A DNA stretch of 64,000 nt from Xiphophorus maculatus. Its lineage: Eukaryota; Chordata; Actinopteri; Cyprinodontiformes; Poeciliidae. The notes beneath the pieces were generated by a model. That model saw only the letters and a program-made list of their open reading frames with translations. It was not told the DNA's origin and did no database searches. The position numbers and the translations under genes are program-made. The stretch covers positions 6,774,024 to 6,838,023 of the forward strand of contig NC_036457.1 in NCBI RefSeq assembly GCF_002775205.1, in the 5' to 3' direction. This document shows positions 60,201 to 64,000 of the stretch, piece after piece (position 1 is the stretch's first letter; the number at the start of each line of letters is the position of its first letter).

Positions 60201-62360
60201 AATTACAAACTGATTATAACTACAGAATTAGAAATTTTCTTGAATCCATTTAACCTGACTGACACATTTTCCCATCTTTCCCATTTTGAAGAGTGGATAA
60301 AGGAAATGGGACAATCATAACAATACTTAAGCGAAACAGGAAGTGATGAGCTTTCATAGCATGCATAATTTAAAAATATGCTTCAGCTACATTTTCTTTA
60401 TTGGACCTGTTAGGGGTTAAAATATTTTCAGCTTCGTTGAGTCCAACTCAATTACTTTCCACAGTAACTACACTAAAAGGTTGTGTTTTTATAAATTTCT
60501 TTGTGCAATACCATGCTGCTGCAATACATCTTTTAAATGTTTTTCACACATTTTTACCAGGAGTGCCAAGAACTGCAGAGGTTTGTGTAAAAATGCAACT
60601 AAAAAACCTGACAGGTAAAAAGAAAGGCTGCACTGTTACACAGTTTGTAAAACCCGCTGTTTTATCTGAAGATAATCAAAATACCATTTGAGTTTATTAC
60701 ATTTTTCATTATTGTTTCCAAGACCAGAACAAAAAGGCTGATTATGTGCTTGGTTGAGGGCAATAGGAACAGCCAGGCTCCGGCACGAGCCACCTTCTGC
60801 CCCTCTGATCAAATAGTGAGAGCCACATAAATGCATTATTCAAAACTGCAGGTAATATTAATACCACGATGTGCTGCGAGTCATCTCGGCTGATTTAATA
60901 TTGGTTTGAAACATGGCTGCTTCCACCTGAACCGAGAGCCTCGTAATCTTCCCGGCACCACCTGTGCTCATGCGAGGACACGGAGTGTGTTTACGTTTCC
61001 TGGTCCATACAACCTTCTTCTCCCCTCTGGTGCTAAAAGGTTCCCAGGGGAAACACGTTACTGTCGTGCCCGAATCTGCCTTTTCAAACATTTAGCGTGT
61101 TTGTTTGAACTGCCGTCTTGCCCGTGTTTTCCGCAGGATAATGATTCAGGTAGCGCTGCATAGAAGCGTGTGGATTAAAAAGCTGCTCGGTTCCTCTGGG
61201 TGAAAGAAGGTCCTTTTCTGTGCATGAATCTGAGCAAATGTAATGGAAGGGACAAAATAAGCATAAAATGGTATCTGCCGGTGTGAATCCTGCACCTGCC
61301 CTATGAGAGGGGTGATGTCTCACCGGCAGGAAGCTCACAACAGATAGGTGAGTGCGGCTTTCATGAGAATCATCCGGCTTTCATGTGCCGCCAGAGGGGA
61401 AGAGAGCCCTCGGAGTGCTGCTCATCCATCTCCTCTATAAGAGGAGCAGTCGCCTCAGGCGCCATCATACAGGAAGATAAAACTCTAACACACACAGACA
61501 CATTCAAGCGTGTCCTTTTTTCTTTCTTTTACCTGTCTGGTGTTATACTTCCTGGCTTACATTCATCTCTGACTCCTGATCTAAATTTTCCGTGCTGCAT
61601 GACGAACTATTAATCGTCATCTAAATCCTAAAATAACTGAATTCTGACTTTCGAGGCTAAAATAAACCCGACCTTCTTACTGTGTGGCAGAGACACATTG
61701 CCAAACATGATACTGCACTGAAGAACACAAGGTGGGGCATAACTATGAAGCTGAATGTAAATGATGCATGAGCTTGTAAGTTATTTACAGTATAAATAAA
61801 AATCTGAAACAAGTCCATATCTCTGTCTATTCATGGTTCAGTTTTCATGGATTCATTTTTCTGTGGAATGTAACTGCAAATTATTTGCAAAAAATATGCA
61901 GAATTTTTTCGTAGAGTATATCAAAAATTATTACAAAATATAATGTAATTATTATTATTTAAAATATTCAAAACAAAATGCAGCTAAGGAAGCTGACCTA
62001 TTTCGACGCAATGCTATTTAACACGCTATTGGGTGGCATTTGCAAACCAACCAATCCAAGAGCAGCATTTATATTCCTTGAAGCTGATTGGCTGTAACCC
62101 CGAGAGCGGAGACAAGGATTGTGGTCTCTAACCTCCATCGTATTTGTATTCAGCCCTTTTTACTCTGACCGGTGTAAATAAAATTAAGTGCAACCAGTCA
62201 AGTTCAGATTACATCTAATTGTTAAATAAACATCTGTACTCTATGTACGAATGCACCTGTTCTGTCAGAGCCTCACGTTTTTCAGGCAACATTAGTGAAC
62301 AAAAGGGGTCATGAAGGTAAAGGAACAAGCCTGAAAGTGAAGCTTAAGCAAAGTTTGATT
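57260..62360. other. gene-free stretch with candidate conserved non-coding segments
   Basis: No exon recognised. Segments at about 59380-59720, 60740-61060 and 61160-61480 have balanced base composition, few simple repeats and clustered homeodomain-type TAAT cores or E-boxes. That is the usual look of vertebrate conserved regulatory DNA, but conservation itself cannot be seen from one sequence. Confidence 0.35.
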
Positions 62361-62369
62361 ATAAAACAA

Positions 62370-62910
62370 AGATCCACAGCTCAGGTAGAAGATATGTCAA
62401 GAGAAATCTGAGACAAATCTGGACTTTATGGACGACTGGCGATAAGAAAGAAATCCTTGATAAAGATCAATTGCAGTTTGCAACAAACCTGGTCTGGATG
62501 TGAGTGTTGTTTCTAATGAAAATCTAACACTGTGCACCACCTACAATACACCATATGATGAAACATAGAAATACAGTAAACTGGTAAATATGAAAGGGTA
62601 CCCATGTTAGCATGGCTCAGTCAAAGTCCAGACCTAAATACCAATTAAAGAATCTGTGGCAAGGTGTTCTTTATTTAATCCGAAGAGCTACTGATAATTT
62701 GCAAGGAAAATTAGAGACATACCTCCTCTTGCAGCTATTAGTACAGCAAAATGTGATTGTAGCAAAGCAAACGAAAAACAAAAGCATGCTGCAGTGTTGG
62801 TCTGTCTGACACAATCCCAATATAATAATACCTTGAAGCTTATTCTTGTAATTTCACAAAACATAATAAAAGTTCAATGAGCATGAAGACTTTTGCAGGA
62901 CACTGCAACT
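62370..62910 (+). mobile_element. decayed Tc1/mariner transposon (second family), forward
   Basis: In order: GATCCACAGCTCAGGTAGAA near 62371, TCTGGACTTTATGGACGACT near 62419, GCTCAGTCAAAGTCCAGACC near 62615, AAGAATCTGTGGCAAGGTGT near 62648, and a terminal part ending CTTTTGCAGGACACTGCAAC near 62891. The central part is deleted and frames are broken. Confidence 0.65.
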
Positions 62911-63109
62911 GTTCTCAGATTTTTGTCGTTTTTAATTAAATTCATGGTTACTAACATAAAACTAACGGCCTCCATGAAAACTGAAGGACAAAAATGCTGT
63001 CAAAGGGTAACACTCCTAGCAACAAGCAACAATGTGGGCAAGAGGTGAAAATTAGACATCAAAAATGTTACCTGGCAACAAGGTTTTTTCCATTTAAATT
63101 GAAAGGAAA

Positions 63110-63330
63110 GAAGCGATGGCAATCACGTTTAAAGTCGGAGGGGGAATTACCTTAATCCGCCCGTCCCTCACGGGGGGAGAAGAGGTCAAGCACGGCGCAT
63201 TAGGGAAGCAGGTGGAAACTGCTGCTGGAGGACCCTGGAGAGGCTGCAGAGGGCAATCAATGTAGATTTCAATTTTTAATCAGAGACGGCTTTAAAACTT
63301 GCTCTGCAAAATCTGAGTTCAGATTTTTAA
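63110..63330. other. GC-balanced segment, candidate regulatory element
   Basis: A CpG-containing stretch (AATCCGCCCGTCCCTCACGG near 63154, later AGCACGGCGCATTAGG) is followed by a TAAT-rich part. No coding potential. It stands out from flanking AT-rich DNA, with function unknown. Confidence 0.3.
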
Positions 63331-63634
63331 ACAACAAATTTTGTTGCCTTTATATAGAAGAGCAGGGAAGTATTTCTGCTCCACACTTCGTTGTTTCTTG
63401 TGTTCAGCTAACACGAAACACCTGAAAGGTTCCTGCGGCATAGAGCCTGTGTTTCCCAGGTAAAGGTGTTAATGAGAGCTCATAGTGAATGGTGTTGGGA
63501 ATTCATTCGGGATAAAACTGCAACTAATTACCTGATACAGTTAGTAACTGTGCAGCAAATAGAGCCGTGTAAAAGAATTCATACGACTTTTCATCTTTTG
63601 TCACAAATACTTCATTGGTCTTCACCAGAAAGAG

Positions 63635-63800
63635 CCAAAGTCCATGGTAACTCTGGGAAAGGTGCAGCTTACCTTGTGGCAACTAGCACTTCTTAAGCTT
63701 GTAAGAAGTCATGTAGAAAGAAGGTGAACTGATCAAGTGAGACCAAAATATTTTTTTGGCAGACAAAGAAAACATGTATGGCTAAAGAACTTTTGCGTAT
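63635..63800 (+). mobile_element. short Tc1-family transposase remnant
   Basis: CCATGGTAACTCTGGGAAAG near 63642, followed by AGAAAGAAGGTGAACTGATC near 63715 and GTGAGACCAAAATATTTTTT near 63739, resembles two neighbouring pieces of the second Tc1 family's transposase gene. It is very decayed. The final 200 bases of the window show nothing else. Confidence 0.35.
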
Positions 63801-64000
63801 ATTTCTAACACAATTTTCCATCCATTAAACTTCACATCAATACGATTAGGTACAGCGTTCTATGGAAATTCAACTTTTTAAACAACGACCTTTTGTAGCC
63901 ATCTTGTGTAGGGTTGTCAATAACTGATGGACATCTGTCAAGTCAGGATTGTGTAATTTTCTTTGCATAAAAATCCTCTTATTTAAACTGGCTTTGTTAT

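Overview
This window is vertebrate nuclear DNA, almost certainly from a teleost fish. The genes are intron-split with GT-AG splice sites. The proteins are clearly vertebrate (CMP-sialic acid transporter, mitochondrial arginyl-tRNA synthetase, akirin-2, cannabinoid receptor 1). Many stretches look like repeats that I know from teleost genomes: decayed Tc1/mariner elements, L2/Rex-like LINE tails, and a chromodomain Ty3/Gypsy element of the sushi type. Base composition is AT-rich, and nothing looks bacterial or plasmid-like.

Layout. The first 24 kb is gene-dense: slc35a1 (+, 604-5748), rars2 (-, 6403-13848), akirin2 (-, 15331-18123) and cnr1 (-, coding exon 21699-23093). I assembled every coding exon of the first three by reading splice sites and frame. 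They give proteins of 340, 579 and 179 residues, and cnr1 gives 464. slc35a1 and rars2 converge, and their polyadenylation signals lie about 40 bases apart. The gene order matches the human 6q15 block SLC35A1-RARS2-(ORC3)-AKIRIN2-(SPACA1)-CNR1, but no orc3 or spaca1 is present. The four genes are housekeeping or signalling genes that share ancestry of position, not a pathway.

From about 24.2 kb to the end I find no host protein-coding gene. This looks like the gene-poor upstream flank of cnr1. It holds a complete LTR retrotransposon on the minus strand (29877-35820, target-site duplication CTATC), several decayed DNA transposons and LINE fragments, short perfect palindromes, and a few GC-balanced stretches that could be conserved regulatory elements.

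The most informative object is the LTR element. Its two LTRs look identical apart from one 9-bp indel. Just inside the 5' LTR is an 11-base tract perfectly complementary to a tract inside the LTR, the arrangement expected for Tf1/sushi-type self-primed reverse transcription. The gag start codon lies in the last bases of the LTR, so the primer site is inside gag. The gag-pol junction carries a TTTAAAC slippery heptamer, a 5-nt spacer and an 8-bp GC-rich stem, a textbook -1 frameshift module. Four other frame breaks in gag and pol mean this copy could not make its proteins as read here. I found no RNA genes, CRISPR arrays or operons.
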